Shown: positions 35,086 through 48,556, counted from the stretch's first letter. The stretch is DNA of 64,000 nucleotides from Sipunculus nudus (GCA_026874595.1 CM049308.1:78850124-78914123), one strand, 5' to 3'. Notes: generated by a model not told the origin, from the letters alone. Numbers and translations are program-made.

Positions 35086-35892
35086 TTCTTAGTGCCAATA
35101 TTTTAATGAAATAGGACAACATTGTTTTTTTTTTCAGTTTTAGAATATTAGGGCATCTGGCCATGACTAATTTTCGGAACTACTGAACAAGAATTAATAA
35201 TTATATGCATTTTAAGATTCTTCTTAGTAAAACGGATGGATTGCCCTTGAATTTTGTATGCATAATTATCTTGAAGAACGTGGATTGCTCAATTTTCATA
35301 ATTTTAATACGTTTCTATTTTTATTTTTTAGAACAACATTATAACAGTTCTCCTAAACTTCATTTATTAAGCCTCCTTCCGTAGGGAGGGGACACTTCTA
35401 GTGGTTGATGCGTTTATTTCTTTATCAATATTTGGGGCTAAATATTTTGTTGGACTTTCTTAGGTCCCCCGATTGCAAAACCACCGATTATTTTTTTCTT
35501 TCTTCTGTCCCTGTGTAAGCTTAAATATGAGTATTTCAAAAACTAAATTTAGATTGCAATATTAGTCACAGGAAACAGATTTGCACCTGATATTTATTTT
35601 TTACTTTGACCTTATTTCCAAACTCTTACACTGTATCCGATCATTCATTATCGCTCTATTCTTTCCAAGTTTGAGCTAGATCTCCAATACGGCTGATTAT
35701 CCAAAATTTACTATGGGTCACAGTAATATTGACAGGTAATATATTTGCAGCTGGTGTTTATTTTCGACAATAACTTAATTTTCGAGCCATACATATTCAT
35801 AGAGCTATCCTTAATGCTTGAACAGCATTTTGATTGGGGACGGGTAGCAAAATATATAACTTTGTTGGAAGATGTGTTATACACAAAAACAC

Positions 35893-35961
35893 ACATATAT
35901 ATATATATTTATATATATACCAATATATTTAGCTTAAGTGGACTCAAGCACTTAATCAAAT

Positions 35962-36006
<45 letters not shown>
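35893..36006. repeat. Two (TA)n tracts
   Basis: Alternating TA at 35893-35919 and 35963-36006, inside intron 1 of methyltransferase copy C. The short ORF across them is an artefact. Confidence 0.9.
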
Positions 36007-36007
<1 letters not shown>

Positions 36008-37937
36008 TTCTTTTTAAAATTTATCCTGTTTATCTATATATTAATAGCGTAAGGCGATTTTTGTAATTTTCCGTATCTTCTCTGATACCTCTGTACGGAT
36101 TGCCATGAATTTCGACATAAAACTTCCGGGTTTGTCCGAAGAGATTCCATCCACTTTTATTTGCAATATTTGCGTATTACGTGCATTATTAACAATTAAA
36201 ATATGTGTCCCCCAGATGCGCCTCTTTTCTTTGTATCTTCGGGCCTGGTAACCAAATGACCATAGGCGGGGGCCCTATCTGGGTTTTAGTAGCGACAGCC
36301 TCTCACCCCAAACGTCGTTTTTAGATGAACTGAAGACGATGAGGTGACAGTACAAGCTTTTGGGTTCGCATCATTTCTAGTATGTACAGATGTGCACGCC
36401 ATTTCTGACACTACTTTTTCATTTTCATCTACTTCTCGAACTGTCATTTTCCTGAGTTAAGACAAAAAGTGACGTTATTCTGTTGGGGGAAAATAATAAT
36501 TATTACATCCACGGTTTACTCGGAAAAACTCGTCTCCACTCGCCTGTAGTGACGGCTTCAGCGGGAGAACCATAACTTCCGGTAGGGTATTCCCCAACGG
36601 CTATCTGTAAATCTCGGAACTCCGAAGTCGGAAGCAAGGATATTTTAAAATAAAGCAATGATCGAAGCATAATATATATGCTACTACATCAATGGAAAGT
36701 ACCATTTTATGTTTATTGAAAGAATAAGGTCTTTTCTATCATTATGTACAAAAAATCAAATTTTTCCATCGAAGCTATAGACTATTTTTTACTCGGAAAT
36801 GCCCGGTTATAGTTCAAATGTGTAAAAATCGGAAGCCAGTGATGGCTAATTATTATTAATGCACTGGTCATCATATCGTCAGCAAACGTGTCAAGCATTT
36901 TCAATTTCTTCAATATGACATATTTTTCATAATCTCAATCTGTTTTGTAACATTCATGATGCTGTTTTTTATAATATATTATATTGATATTTTATTTCTT
37001 TTTGTAAAACAAGATTATATTAGCTCATCAATATTTTACGCTGTTACCGTATTATATGATGGTGGAAACATGAAAAAAATAAAGGTATTTTATTCACGTT
37101 GCAAATGTGCCCCTATAAAAATTACCCTGATAATATCATAGAGACATAAACAGAAAATTTGACGGAACCACAAAACGTCCAGTAAATGTTTTTACAAGAT
37201 AGTTTCGAAAAAAAAAATATTTTTCCATGTATAAATTGAAAAACCTTTTCCTCTTCCATTGACCAAAAATTTTCATCAGAATTATGAATCTCTTAATCTC
37301 CTATCTATTATGTAATACTTTATTAGCCAAATTATATTTTACAATTCATGGTCAGGTTGCATATATTGATTTGTATATAAACTAAGTGTATTTTAAATCA
37401 CAATGTAACATTTCCCCCTATATGTTCCTGCTGTAAATGAAACCTGTTTCAATTCATGTTTTGAAATTATGCCATTTTATAGCATAATATACATGATGCT
37501 TTACAATCATTTGTTTGATAATGATTTCATCAGACGTATCCTGCAAATTTAAAAAGAAAACATTAAAAATACCTTGACAGGAAGAAATACACAATGCATG
37601 TGTAAATAGATATGATGCCGATTATAAGATTTTACAATCATTTAAAAAACATAGTTTCTGTTTTGCAGTACGATTAACTATTTAATCGATATTTTTAATG
37701 CTGTTAGCTACAATATTCATCAAACAAATGTTCTGAAAATTTGCAAAACCGCAGGGCACAAACATTTATACTTTTTGAATAGCCAAAAAAGTTCAGTAAA
37801 TGTTTTAAAATTAATTGTTACAGAGCTGATGTTATGGATATAAAAAAAAAATCTGTTTAATAAAAGAACCTGATACCGGCAACTATTAAGTCCGGAGAGA
37901 ATGAGGTCCGAAAGCGCACGGTACTGCTATACTACGA

Positions 37938-38480
37938 AAATTCCGACTTTAGTCTGGTGATTAATGTTTTTTTAATATCGTAGAAATCTAACATATTGAA
38001 AGACATTTCGTTTAAGTTTTGTGTGATACATGTATGTTTGTTCCAGCGATGACTTACTGGGATATATTGAATTTTCATATTTGTTTAACGTATGGAAAAT
38101 ATATTACTGTTTTTATATTAAATGACATTGTAATTTATAACCGTATTTTTAATGCCGTATTAGGGTTTATTATACCATATTTATTATTCATGCAGTGGAG
38201 CATCCATAAGGTGCGCCAGCCGGTTCAGACGTAATATCTCTGATTTAACGAGTTCTTTTCCCATTTTTATCGTAATAAATTTAATTTCTTTTGCAGATTA
38301 CCTCTTTGTTCCCTAGCAATTTCATTATTATATTTATTACTTTCCAATTCATAAGTTGGTTATTTACTCCACTGAGAGACCATCCAAAATATACTAGTAT
38401 ATTGAGAGAGGAAGTCTTTTCTGTTATCACACTTGTCTCGGTCATAACACCGAGGAATACCCCCCACCCCCCATCGCATT
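37938..38480. repeat. Dispersed duplicate, partner 54933-55400
   Basis: It shares AAATTCCGACT, ATTTTCATATTTGTT, CAACGTATGG-like, TGCCGTATTAGGGTTTATTA and CGCATTACCGTG segments in the same order with 54933-55400. It is probably two copies of one unclassified interspersed repeat. No coding potential seen. Confidence 0.75.
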
Positions 38481-39529
38481 ACCGTGTGAGTCAAAAATGC
38501 TTCAAAATGTCCTTTTTAAATTGCATATTTTAAACATTAAAACCATCCCTTAATTGCCATACCCTCTCCATGTAAATATAAATATGTTTAACAAAAACAT
38601 AGCTCTAGATTTTATTAATATATTTCATGGGGTGAAATATATTACGTGAAAATACACCCACATATATGAATAAATATATATTCAATTTACAAAACAAAAA
38701 ATTAAGAACTTATAGTTTTCCGATTATGTATCATGTATTGCCTTATACACTCATTAAAAGCATGCAACTATAATTATAATTAAACTGCATTTTGGCTGTG
38801 GCTCTTAACTGACCAAAGGTTAACCAGTGCGTCTCTGTGACTTCCGAGTTAAACACATTGGATCACATCCCAGCACTTCATAGGGACTTCCGAGATGGCT
38901 TCCGAGCTCAAAAACGTCAGGTTAAAAAATGGATAGGCCTAACTATTGTTCTTCGCAGAATGATAATTAAGATCTTATTCTATCGGCGAAAAAAAAACAA
39001 AAAAAAAAGGTTTTGAAGCGTTAGCATTTTGTATATGCTTTAAACTGCTTTATTTATAAAACAATTCCTTTGTTTCCGGCTTCCGGCTTCCGACTTCCAA
39101 GTCTACATACACGACCCCGCCAAGACACCCTTAGTTTTGAACGAGAAGTACCGCTTCACGTGAATCGGTGGCACAGTGATGAAAGGAGGTAATAAATGTA
39201 ATTAATTTTGTGTAACAACATTTTTTCTTCGATATTAAGCACATATAATACGACCATATAAGCCTGTGATGCCGTATAATAGCAGACAGAAAATATTTCG
39301 ATCCGACCGTTAGAATGGACGTTCTGTTGTGACTGTCATCATGATACCAGGCGCTATCAATTATTTCCGAAGGCCTGAGTGTCATGTTGTCATGGCTAGG
39401 GTTTTAGTGCATTTCAAGGTCACTGGCCCGAAATAATCCCCTTCTGAAAAGGGAGATATTTGAAAGAATTGTTTGGCAGGCCTTCCTGTGACCGGGGGTC
39501 GCACCTGGTGGACATGCATGCATTTATTG
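38481..39529. other. No gene recognised
   Basis: AT-rich end of the extra DNA in intron 1 of methyltransferase copy C. Short simple sequences only, for example TTCCGGCTTCCGGCTTCC near 39076. Confidence 0.45.
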
Positions 39530-39856
39530 ACAGGCCTGTTCATTTTTATAGGCTGACAAGTAATTTACTTCAGTTCAGTTATGCCGTTAGTCGACCTAAG
39601 GAGAAGCCTTTTTTTATGTATCCGCTATCAAAATGGGACATCACAGTGCCAATAAAGTATGTTTCGGTTTAAAAATAAAAATCAATCTTAATCCAGGCAG
39701 ATTATCGGCCGTTTGGATGACTGAAAATTAGTTACATTTGCAGGGGAAATCATACAACGTACAGGGGAAACCATAAAACGTGGATGTAACATCGCTGATT
39801 CAGCCACGCGCTCAATAACATTTTGTGACCAAATGTCTGCTCCTATGCTTTATTAG

Positions 39857-40053
39857 ATGCACAAAGGAACTCCTGGCAGTGATGGTGTACCATAAGCTTC
39901 TGTGTTATGACGAAAGGAGAGAACGATACTGGCTGCCAGAGACGCATATGGAATGTCTGACTAGCGTGACGTCATCCGTTCTGGCGCTGATCCCTCTGCT
40001 GACACTAAAATTCCATGACTTAGTGGCGTGCTTCAAGAAGAATGGTCCAAGAG
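39857..40053 (+). CDS. Methyltransferase copy C, exon 2
   Basis: 197 bp, intact, with a TTTATTAG acceptor and a GTGGGT donor. It encodes LLCYDERRERYWLP and LKFHDLVACFKK. Length and phase match copy B. Confidence 0.84.
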
Positions 40054-40424
40054 GTGGGTCGTCAGACAACATTTTAGGGTGGTTCTCTCTTCATTTAATG
40101 CCCTACTAGCTCTAGCTGTGAAGCACCCTCGGAACATCTCAAAATTTTAATCCCACTCCATGAGTTATTAGCCTGCTTTTGGAGAAGTAGACCAAAGGGT
40201 GAGCGGGTAGTCAGTATTTCAGACTGCATTTAATCCCTTTTCGCAGACCAGCTTTCCACTGGGCATCCTATGTGCATTCGCATGTGCCGAGGAATCCGTA
40301 CGGACCCAATTTGACAAAATGTATCATTTTTTCCATCATACTTGTACATATACTCCGATTCCGTGACTTATGTTCAATCTGCCAGGTAATCTGACTCAAA
40401 GGTCGGTTGTTCTTGCCTAATTGT

Positions 40425-40832
40425 TGCCATCTCTCGCATTTTCGCCTTGGCCTATTGTTGCCAATCCTGGCTTTTTCACCTCGACCCATTGTTGCCACTC
40501 CTCGCTTTTTCACCTCGGCCCATTGTTGCCACTCATTACTTTTTCACCTCAGCCCATTGTAGCCACTCCGCGCTTTATCACTTCGGCCCATTGTTGTCAT
40601 GCCTGGCTTTTTCACCTCGGCCCATTGTTGTCATTCCTGGCTTTTTCACATCGGCCTATTTTTGCTATTCCTGGCTTTTTCACCTCGGCCCATTGTTGTC
40701 ATTCCTGGCTTTTTCACCACGGCCAGTTGTTGTCATTCCTGGCTTTTTCACCTCGGCTCATTGTTGCGACTCCTCGCTTTTATACCTCGGCCCATTGTTG
40801 CCATTCCTCGCTTTCACCTCGGCCCATCCATC
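40425..40832. repeat. 34-bp minisatellite, short array (about 12 units)
   Basis: Units such as CCATTGTTGTCATTCCTGGC plus TTTTTCACCTCGGC match the large array at 20800-23935 and sit in the same intron, directly before the exon beginning GACCTGTGTTTCAAG. The array was therefore present before the gene duplication and has grown in copy B or shrunk in copy C. Open frames across it are artefacts. Confidence 0.95.
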
Positions 40833-40842
40833 CCCTTCTCAG

Positions 40843-41559
40843 GACCTGTGTTTCAAGGCCAGACTTTTGAGGGAGGCTATCCATTTCCTACCTGCAATAC
40901 AAATATTTCTGGAAATGTAATCCTCTTTACAATCCAAAAAGTGCCGATCGGTCTCTCCCTATAATTTTTACATATCCACGTTTTACGTCCCTCCAAATAT
41001 TAAACGATTGCATGTGAATATCTCACTCCGGCAACATACATCTCCCTGGCTATCGTTAATTGTCTGTCCTTGCGTCCGACGGTCATAAATTATTTCAGCA
41101 ATGGTTAGACAAATTCTAGTGAAATTAACGCTGGTTAAGAATTACTCACTTCACTGTATCCGCTATTTGATCTCTGGTCAGTATTAGCTTTAATATTATG
41201 GTCTAAGGACTCAAGGCGTCTATAAAACTGAAGTCGTCGCATTATGGTTTGTATGTGTAAAGTTTGAGGTAGAGAGCTGTGTGGGGCTTATTGCTTGTTC
41301 GGTGATTTCCTATTGCGTGGTAGCCCCTATTGGGCGGTAGTCCAGTGTCTCTCGCACCAATACATTCTATTGTCGGTGACCAAATTACAATGTATATTTT
41401 CCAGGGCGTGATTACCATATTACGTCTTTTCTATCGGTTTTCTTCCTAATGATCCGGTGGTGTATGAACACGCAGAGAGACTGAACGGATTCAAATATAC
41501 CGCAGAATTCATTGAGAGCCAGATTCTATCGAAGGAGCCAGGGCTTATTCAAAAACTAG
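40843..41559 (+). pseudogene. Methyltransferase copy C, exons 3 and 4
   Basis: Exon 3 (40843 to about 40916) encodes FEGGYPFPTCNTNISGN before a probable GTAATC donor. Exon 4 starts after ATATTTTCCAG at 41404, and its clear part from 41451 encodes DPVVYEHAERLNGFKY and ends at 41559 before GTAACT. Just upstream of 41451 the coding-like signal changes frame by one base. In copy B these two exons are fused by a deletion. Confidence 0.65.
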
Positions 41560-42489
41560 GTAACTATTATCAGATTTATCTGTATCAGAGAAAGTGGATA
41601 TAATTTTTTTTTTAATGTTTATTCCGTTCCTTGCGTGTGAGTTTAATATAATTTTCATACAGAACATCTCAGACATATCACAATATTGGTCGGCAGTCAT
41701 ACATCTTCTGTTCAATTGAACCATAATACTAAAATCCTCTACTTCAATGGAATATATAATTCTGTCAATCTACTATATTTGCACCAAATCGGCCCAACCA
41801 AACATTTCGAAATTTTACCAGCAGTTTTTAATGTTGACTGCAATTGGTTCATTTTTTTGGTAAATATTCATACAGTTGTACCAGTTCCTTCGAAATAATG
41901 AATGGATTAACTTAAAATTTGCTATCTTTGTTGACTTTTGATAGCATCATCCTATGCAGGAAACTGTTTTCTCGTTTTTGAGTATCAATTAGTCTTGTAC
42001 AATATGTTGCGTTATAGAACATGGAATTGACAAAATGTGTGCTTCAAATTATACATATTCCTGCATCCTGTGAGGAATGACCACATTTAAGCCAATGCAA
42101 TATAAAAATTAAAACAAATAGATGTGAGATATCTCATTTAGAAATCTCAATTACGAATGTACGGATTAAGCCAGTTCATTTTAAACCACTTCTTGCTTAT
42201 TATATTAATGCCCAGTAATATCAATATTGGTGCATAGACACGATATGTTTTCTACTGGACCAGAAAATTGAAGGTTCTAGCTGGCAAACGTTTATCACAG
42301 TCGTCTGTCAATTTATAACAAGACTGTGTATTCATTTAAAATGTCAAATAAAATTGTCAACTCTTTAAAAATTGTCACATAATATTGTTCAACGTAACTA
42401 CCATGGTCATCTATACAGCTGGGTAATTGCTAGGCCATAGTATCACACGTCGTGCTTGCAAACTAAACGCGAAGACGCATGGGTCATTT

Positions 42490-45400
42490 TTAGCGAACCT
42501 GTGAGCTTATGCGATGGTGTGGCGTCGTCCGGCGTCCGTCGTCTGTACGTTAACCCATACTATCTTGAAAACGGCAAGAGTTAGCATTACAAAATTTTAT
42601 GCAAAATATTAGTCATCTAAAAAACTCCATCGGATTTTGCTTATTTTTTGGCTAACTGCATTTTCTTAGATTTTATAGGGAAAAAAGCTTAAAAACCTTT
42701 AAAGATCTTCTCCTCTAAAACTGTTCAGCCAAATTGTCCAATATTTCACAGAAATGATCCCTGGAACAATCTCTCTAAAGATTTTTCAAATGGTTTAAGT
42801 TTGGTGATTTTTGGCCGAGTTACAAGAAGTTAAACTTATCCATCTGTCCAAAAAAGCATACTAAAATTACAATCTCAGAAACTGCTGGAGCTATCATCAC
42901 CAAATTTTATGGGAATGTTTGTCACATGAGTCATATCTGAAATTGAGGTATTGGTGGCGCCACCTGCATCAGCCTTTTTTGTACGGGGGTCATCAGTGCC
43001 CTTATCATACTGAGGGCTACAAAAAACTTCTTCTCTGAAACCATATGGCCAAATTGTTTAATATCGCACAGAAATGATCTTAGGGTACTGGCTGAGTTAT
43101 GGGAAGCTGAATCTAGCCATATGCCATGACAGCCCATTTTAGCTCAGTGGCTAAAAAGATCTTCTTCTCAAAAACCACTAGGCCAAATTCTTAAATCTCA
43201 CACATTAATTATCCTTAGATGTTGATAATTCATGTTTGTTCAAATGGTTTTGGTTCAGTGATTTTGGCCGTGTTATGAGAAGCTTAACTTAGCCATTTTT
43301 CTGTATTTTTCTATAAGAGTTATAAACCTGCAAAACATTTTTGAAGGACACAACTGAGGCTAATTTGTTTAATATTTTACAACGACTTGAGCTAGCTTCA
43401 TGAAATTTAATGTAAAAAATTAGCCATATGAAAAACTCTGCATTTTCTTAGATTTTATTGAGAAAAAGCTAAAAAATTGTTTACAATCTTCTCCTCCAAA
43501 ACTGTCAAGCGAAATTGTTCAATATTTTAAAGAAATAATCTCTTATACCATCTCTCTCAAGTTTGTTCAAATGGTTAAATTTGGGTGAATTTTGGCCGAG
43601 TTACAGGAAGTTGAACTTAGTCATCTGTCTAAAAAAGCATACTAAAATGACAATTTCAGAAAAGGCCGGAGCTTTCATCACCATATTTTATGCCAGTGTT
43701 GGTCACATGAGTTATTTATATGAAATTCAGGTATTGGTGGCGCCACCTGCCTTGACCTTTTTTTGAACTGGGGTGATTGGTCATCTGTATATTAACCCAT
43801 AATTTCTCAGGAATAGCAGGAGCTACCATCCCCAGATTTTATGCAATAATCTCCCACATATCAAATGTTGTGGAATTCAAGTTTTTTTTTTGTTATCTGC
43901 ATTTACTTAAATTTTATAGGGAAAAGGCTGAAAACCTTTAAAAGTCTTCTACTTGTAAACAGTCCAGCCAAATTGTTCAATATTTTACAGAAATGATCCC
44001 AGAGGCAAGCCTTCTAAAGTTTGTTCAAATGGTTTGCATTTGATGAATTTTAGCGGAATTACACAAATTTGAACTTATTCGGCCAAGTAAGCATAATGAC
44101 ATAGTAATCTCAGAAATGACAGAACCTAGCATTACCAAGTATTGTGCAAATGTTGGTCACATGACTCATATTTGAAGTTGCAGATATAGTGTTGCCACCT
44201 ACATTGACCTGGTTTTTATTTGCAAAAACTTCATTATTTTAACCTCTTTCAGCTGATAATGTTTATGATGAAACTGTCAAGTTTAATCGTTCAGTTTTTC
44301 AAAAGAATTATCCTAGGACATGGTTCTTTCAATCATATAAGAATAGATTGAGTTTGTTGATTTTTGGTTGAGTCGTGAAAAGCTTAAGTTGGTCTTATGG
44401 CCATCATTATGTCTCTTTCAAACTAAGGACTGCAATAGTGTTCTTCTACCAAATTGTTGTTTAAATTATAACTTCTGTGACATTGCACAAAAATTATTTT
44501 TAGATGGCTTTTGTTCAAGTGTACTTGAATGATTTTTTGCAGAATTGTTGGACCTTTAGCAATGAAAGAACTGCATCTTTTATTATTATAGATATTTTTG
44601 GTAAAAAGTTTATGAATATGTCAGCTTGAAAAAAAAAGCATTTTAGCCAAAGTCATTCAGTATGTGTAAACAGATTGACAAACAGGCAAAGATTGTGTCT
44701 GTATCATTAAATAGGTTGAAAAACTGCCAACTGTTTCAGATTTTCCAACAGATCAAGAGTTCATTCAGTGCAGCCAGATATAGGTCAAGAGTTCAGTCAG
44801 TGCAGCCAAGCACAGGCATGTGATCACTGCATGGGTGTCATGTGAACACCTCATGGCCAGCATGTGATCACCTCATGGGTAGCAAGTGATCACCTCATGA
44901 GTATCATGTGATCACCTCATGGATGTCATGCCCCTCAGGGCCTCATGTGGAGCCAATCTGTGAGCTTATGCAATGATTTGGCTACTATTTCAGATTTGGC
45001 AACAGGCCAAAGGTCAGTCTGGATCTATTTATAGCTTTGGCAGACTGCCAAATGTATCAGATTAGGTAACAGGTCAAGAGTTCACTCAGTGCAGCTAGGT
45101 ACAGGTCAAAAGTTCACTCAATCTAGCTAGTTCACTCAGTGCAGTAGCTGCATTCTATTTATAGCGTTGGTAGACTGCCCACTGTGTCAGATTTTGCAAC
45201 AGGTCAAGAGTTCACTCAATGCAGCCAGGTACAGGTCAAAAGTTCACTCAGTCTAGCCAGGTGCAGGTCGCGAGTTCCCTTAGTGCAGTAGCCTGAGCTA
45301 GCAATTTGTCACAGTTCACTTGGGGCAACTGCCTTTCTCACCTAAGCCTGGTCAGCCCCATGCATCAGACTCAAGGTAAGTCTGATGTATTGGCCTGATA

Positions 45401-45800
45401 TATTTGCCTGTCTGTGATGGCTTTCTTGTTGACAAGACAGGTGTCGCCACCTACAATGACTTTTGCACAATGTCTGTGCCTCCTTATTTCTACAGAGGAA
45501 TTTGATATAATCAACCTGAAATTGGGCATATTTATACATATCGAATAGCTTTGTCATATACAAGACTGGTGGTGCCACCTACAATAATTTTTGCAGTGTT
45601 TCCCTGCTTATTTTTTTCAGGAGGGGTTTGATATATCAGTCTGAAATTGGGCAAATATATATATCTCTGATAGCTTTGGTGTATACAAAACTGGTGGTGC
45701 CAGCTTCAATCATTTTTGTGTTGTGTGCACCCATATGAGAATTTCAGCAGTGATGATTGTGTAATTGTTTCTTATTCAAAATGTTTAGTACTTGCATTGT
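42490..45800. repeat. Long diverged tandem repeat region before the last methyltransferase exon of copy C
   Basis: Units share TGTGAGCTTATGC, AAACTGTTCAGCCAAATTGT, CAAATGGTTTAAGTTTGGTG and GGCGCCACCTGCATC-type segments. They recur near 42700, 43040, 43500 and 43960, and in weaker form (GGTGGTGCCACCTACAAT) near 45430, 45570 and 45700. The last part is duplicated at 1-1450. The repeat with the CGTCCGGCGTCCGTCG head is a common type in mollusc genomes, to my knowledge. No gene is supported. Confidence 0.7.
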
Positions 45801-45908
45801 TCATATACATGAAAAGAAATGGTCCAGTATTGAAGAATTATACCTGGTGTATTTCCCAATGCACAGGTTCGCATTAGGCCTGTAGGCCTTGTTATTCTTA
45901 TTTTCTAG

Positions 45909-46494
45909 AAACCGGAATTCGGGTGTTGGACGTTGGATGTGCACAAGGTCATTGGCCATGATACTGGCCAAAAGGTTTCCTAAGAGTGAATTCATTGGAA
46001 TAGACCTTGACCAAAGAAACATTCGTATCGCAAGGGAGAAGACGGAAGCCGAAGAACTGAGTAACATGGAATTCGTTGCCATGGATATGTACAAGATGCC
46101 AACTGACTGGACAGGAAGGTTTGATGTCGTGATCAGCAAGAATACGATTCACCACTTGCCGTATGTCGTAAAAGGTTTGAAGGAAGTGCGTCGTGTGCTG
46201 ACACCTGGTGGTCGCTTCCTGTTGCATGAAGCAGCGGGACACTCTTATATCGCTGGTAACATAAATCATCCTGGAATTATGTATCGCCAGGCAGGCAGCT
46301 TACTGTATTGTATGCCTTCCTCCCTTTTTTATGAAAACGGAGACGGTGTCGGGATGACCTGGGGACAAGAGAAGATGAAGTCAGATGTGGAGGAGGCTGG
46401 TTTTGACGTCATTTTCGAGGACAACATTTCACCGAAATGGAGGCTGGTTATGTCCAAGCCTGCTGAAAAAAAAACCATGAATACAGATCCTTAA
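45909..46494 (+). pseudogene. Methyltransferase copy C, last exon, single-base frameshift
   Basis: It has the same acceptor as copy A (TTTTCTAG at 45908). The exon opens with TGIRVLDVGCAQGH. One base is missing in GGTCATTGG near 45950, after which the correct frame (AKRFPKSEFIGIDLDQ, DVVISKNTIHHLPYVVKGLK, RVLTPGGRFLLHEAAGHSY) is open to TAA at 46494. Copy C has the LPYVVKG part that copy A lost. The C-terminus is extended (KKTMNTDP) because one base differs from copy A at the stop. Confidence 0.8.
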
Positions 46495-48556
46495 TAGGAG
46501 AATTATAAAAATACCTTTAACAATGTTTCAATATAAGATTAATCGGAAATAGAACCTAGGTTCGGACGAAATAATTATATTCTACTGTTATCGTCTGGAA
46601 ACATTGACATTGAGAATCAACCGTAGTGGTCACCAAGATTCAGTGTTCAGAACAGTGTTGTCTTTGTCACCAGTTGATATTCCTTTTAGGCTGACGTCAG
46701 TCTCAGAATGGTACAGGACAGAGAACTCGTCCTGCAAAATCGTAGGAAAATTTGAACCGCCATTAAACACCAAGGAAAGGGTTCAATGTAACTGATGTAA
46801 CAATGTTCAGTGTAACTGATGCTGTTTAAATCTGCCTACTTCTTGTGTTTACGTCCATATTATGACTTGTAAGCATAATGCATGGATCAATTGATGAAAG
46901 AAAGACGGATGCTGCATTCATCAACGACATCAGTTAATGACAAAACCTTCATCAGGAGCAAGAAACCTACGACTACAGATTAACTCGAGACGATGCAATT
47001 AATTATGATGCTGAATTTAACTGCTTTATTAATTGTTAAATGATATGTAACCATATGAAGAGATGAATGAAATGTGTCTTTTGTTGATAACTCGGACAGA
47101 TGATCAAATTTTAACAGCATGATCTATCAAATCTGTTGACTGATTACATTTCATAGACATTATGAAGGTATGGTTTACCCTATTTGTAAACGTATGTTTG
47201 AATATATTATCAAAGAAACACGATTTATTATGGGATTTTGATTATTTATTACATTGAAATGAATATAACGGTATTAGAGTTGTCTAGTCAGCAGAACCTA
47301 TAATATACTATTGCCTGAACATGGCTAAATATTGTTTTATAACCCCCTCTTCACATAAATAACAATCTAACTGATTTATTATGGGCGTGCTCGTAGTGTA
47401 GACCCTGCATATTTCGCGCCCTTGCATATCAAAACAAAGCAAAATTTTTAACTATATGACCTTGAATCTTCTAATTATACAGGAGGACTTTGAATAATTT
47501 CCTTTAAATTATGTCACTGCGACATATATTCTTTGAGTTATGGGGCCTAATTAGAATACGAATCATTTAAGAATATGCATGAATTGCTATGATTCTTCCC
47601 ATGCATATGGATCATCATTAGTTTCATCATTTCGAGGCTGTTTTTTTCTAATCTTACGCATTTTCTTCTCTAATTTTAAGACCTTCAAATGAAACAGTCT
47701 GGAAGTTAACAGGGCATAAATTGTAATTTCTTAGTAAACATCTAAGGAGGTCTTAGGCATCTCTTCATAGAACCATAAATACGGTAATCATTAGGGCTGT
47801 ATCATTATACCGATATAACGATACCCAACATCGATACTGTTAGCGATACGCTTTGCTTGCTGTATCGTCGTATCGATGAAACACAATTATTGCTAACAAT
47901 TGTAGATACAACCCTGACCTAAATACCATTAATATGAACTTTTTATACAGCTTACGCTACTTTTGTATCTTATGTTGGCCTTTAAGATCGCATGTATTGT
48001 CGCATGATCGATTAAATTAGAGATGTATGTACACGTCGAAGCATCCGTGACAAGCCGACGCGTGTGCGCGATTGTAGATGGATGTTGCGAACGGTTCTCG
48101 TTTGTGCTGAAATCGATGCCCATTTGATATAATTCTACCATTAAAATATCTATTGCATATTTTTGTTCATCCTTGTTCTCAGTAAGGCATGCTTTCCATG
48201 ATTTTATCTCTGACTGGGGATTTACCTTTGGTAAATCATCTGTGGAAAAGGAATGGAAAAATTACAAGATTGAAATAATAATAGACAATATTAATACCCC
48301 ATAAAGATATCAGATAAAAAGACAAAGGAGATATAATGTGTCTGAATATATGATATCTTATGCAAACTTAGAAACGGAAGAGTTGACCCATCATTTGAAA
48401 TGAGTACCTACAAACCCTCAAAGTGAACACTGCAGCATAGAGATTATGGCGATATGTGCCTCGAGCGGTACAAATGAATATGCCAACATAATATATATAT
48501 ATATAGAAAGGGTATACACAGAAAAGTGGTTCACTGCCACTTTTGATGTAATAGTG
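46495..48556. other. 3' flank of methyltransferase copy C; no gene seen
   Basis: It matches 2115-4228. The left palindrome arm is at about 48505-48536. No gene seen. Confidence 0.6.

Larger units (their letters stand above)
33604..39856. other. Intron 1 of methyltransferase copy C, enlarged by about 5.6 kb
   Basis: The start (to about 33840) and the end (from about 39530) match the short intron 1 of copy B. The middle is extra. It holds the CCCATATTGTAATAA element, several TA tracts and a segment duplicated at 54935-55420. About 36010-37930 shows nothing I can name. Confidence 0.7.
33395..46494 (+). pseudogene. SAM-dependent methyltransferase copy C, multi-exon, probably disrupted
   Basis: Exons seen: 33395-33603, 39857-40053, about 40843-40916, about 41405-41559 and 45909-46494. 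The fourth carries DPVVYEHAERL and GLIQKLG, ending at a GTAACT donor with the same phase as copy B. Together they resemble a complete protein of about 370 residues. Two problems are visible. The fourth exon is open only from about 41440, because the part just upstream (TATCGG...CCTAAT) is in another frame. The last exon lacks one base in GGTCATTGGCC (copy A has GGTCACTTGGCC), shifting the frame just after VLDVGCAQGH. Everything after that is open to the stop. It is the least damaged copy; one or both indels could be sequencing errors. Confidence 0.75.
44339..48556. repeat. Segmental duplication, copy C (partner 1-4228)
   Basis: It aligns with 1-4228 from AAGAATAGATTGAGTTT through the methyltransferase last exon and its 3' flank to GTAATAGTG. 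At 48557 the partner's palindrome loop is replaced by CACAGCGGTTAGTAATAGCC, which leads to the RAG1-like gene. Identity is high along the whole length. Confidence 0.9.

Noticed and set aside
40421-40964. Overlapping ORFs of 120-157 codons
   Set aside because: The same minisatellite artefact, in the shorter array of copy C.
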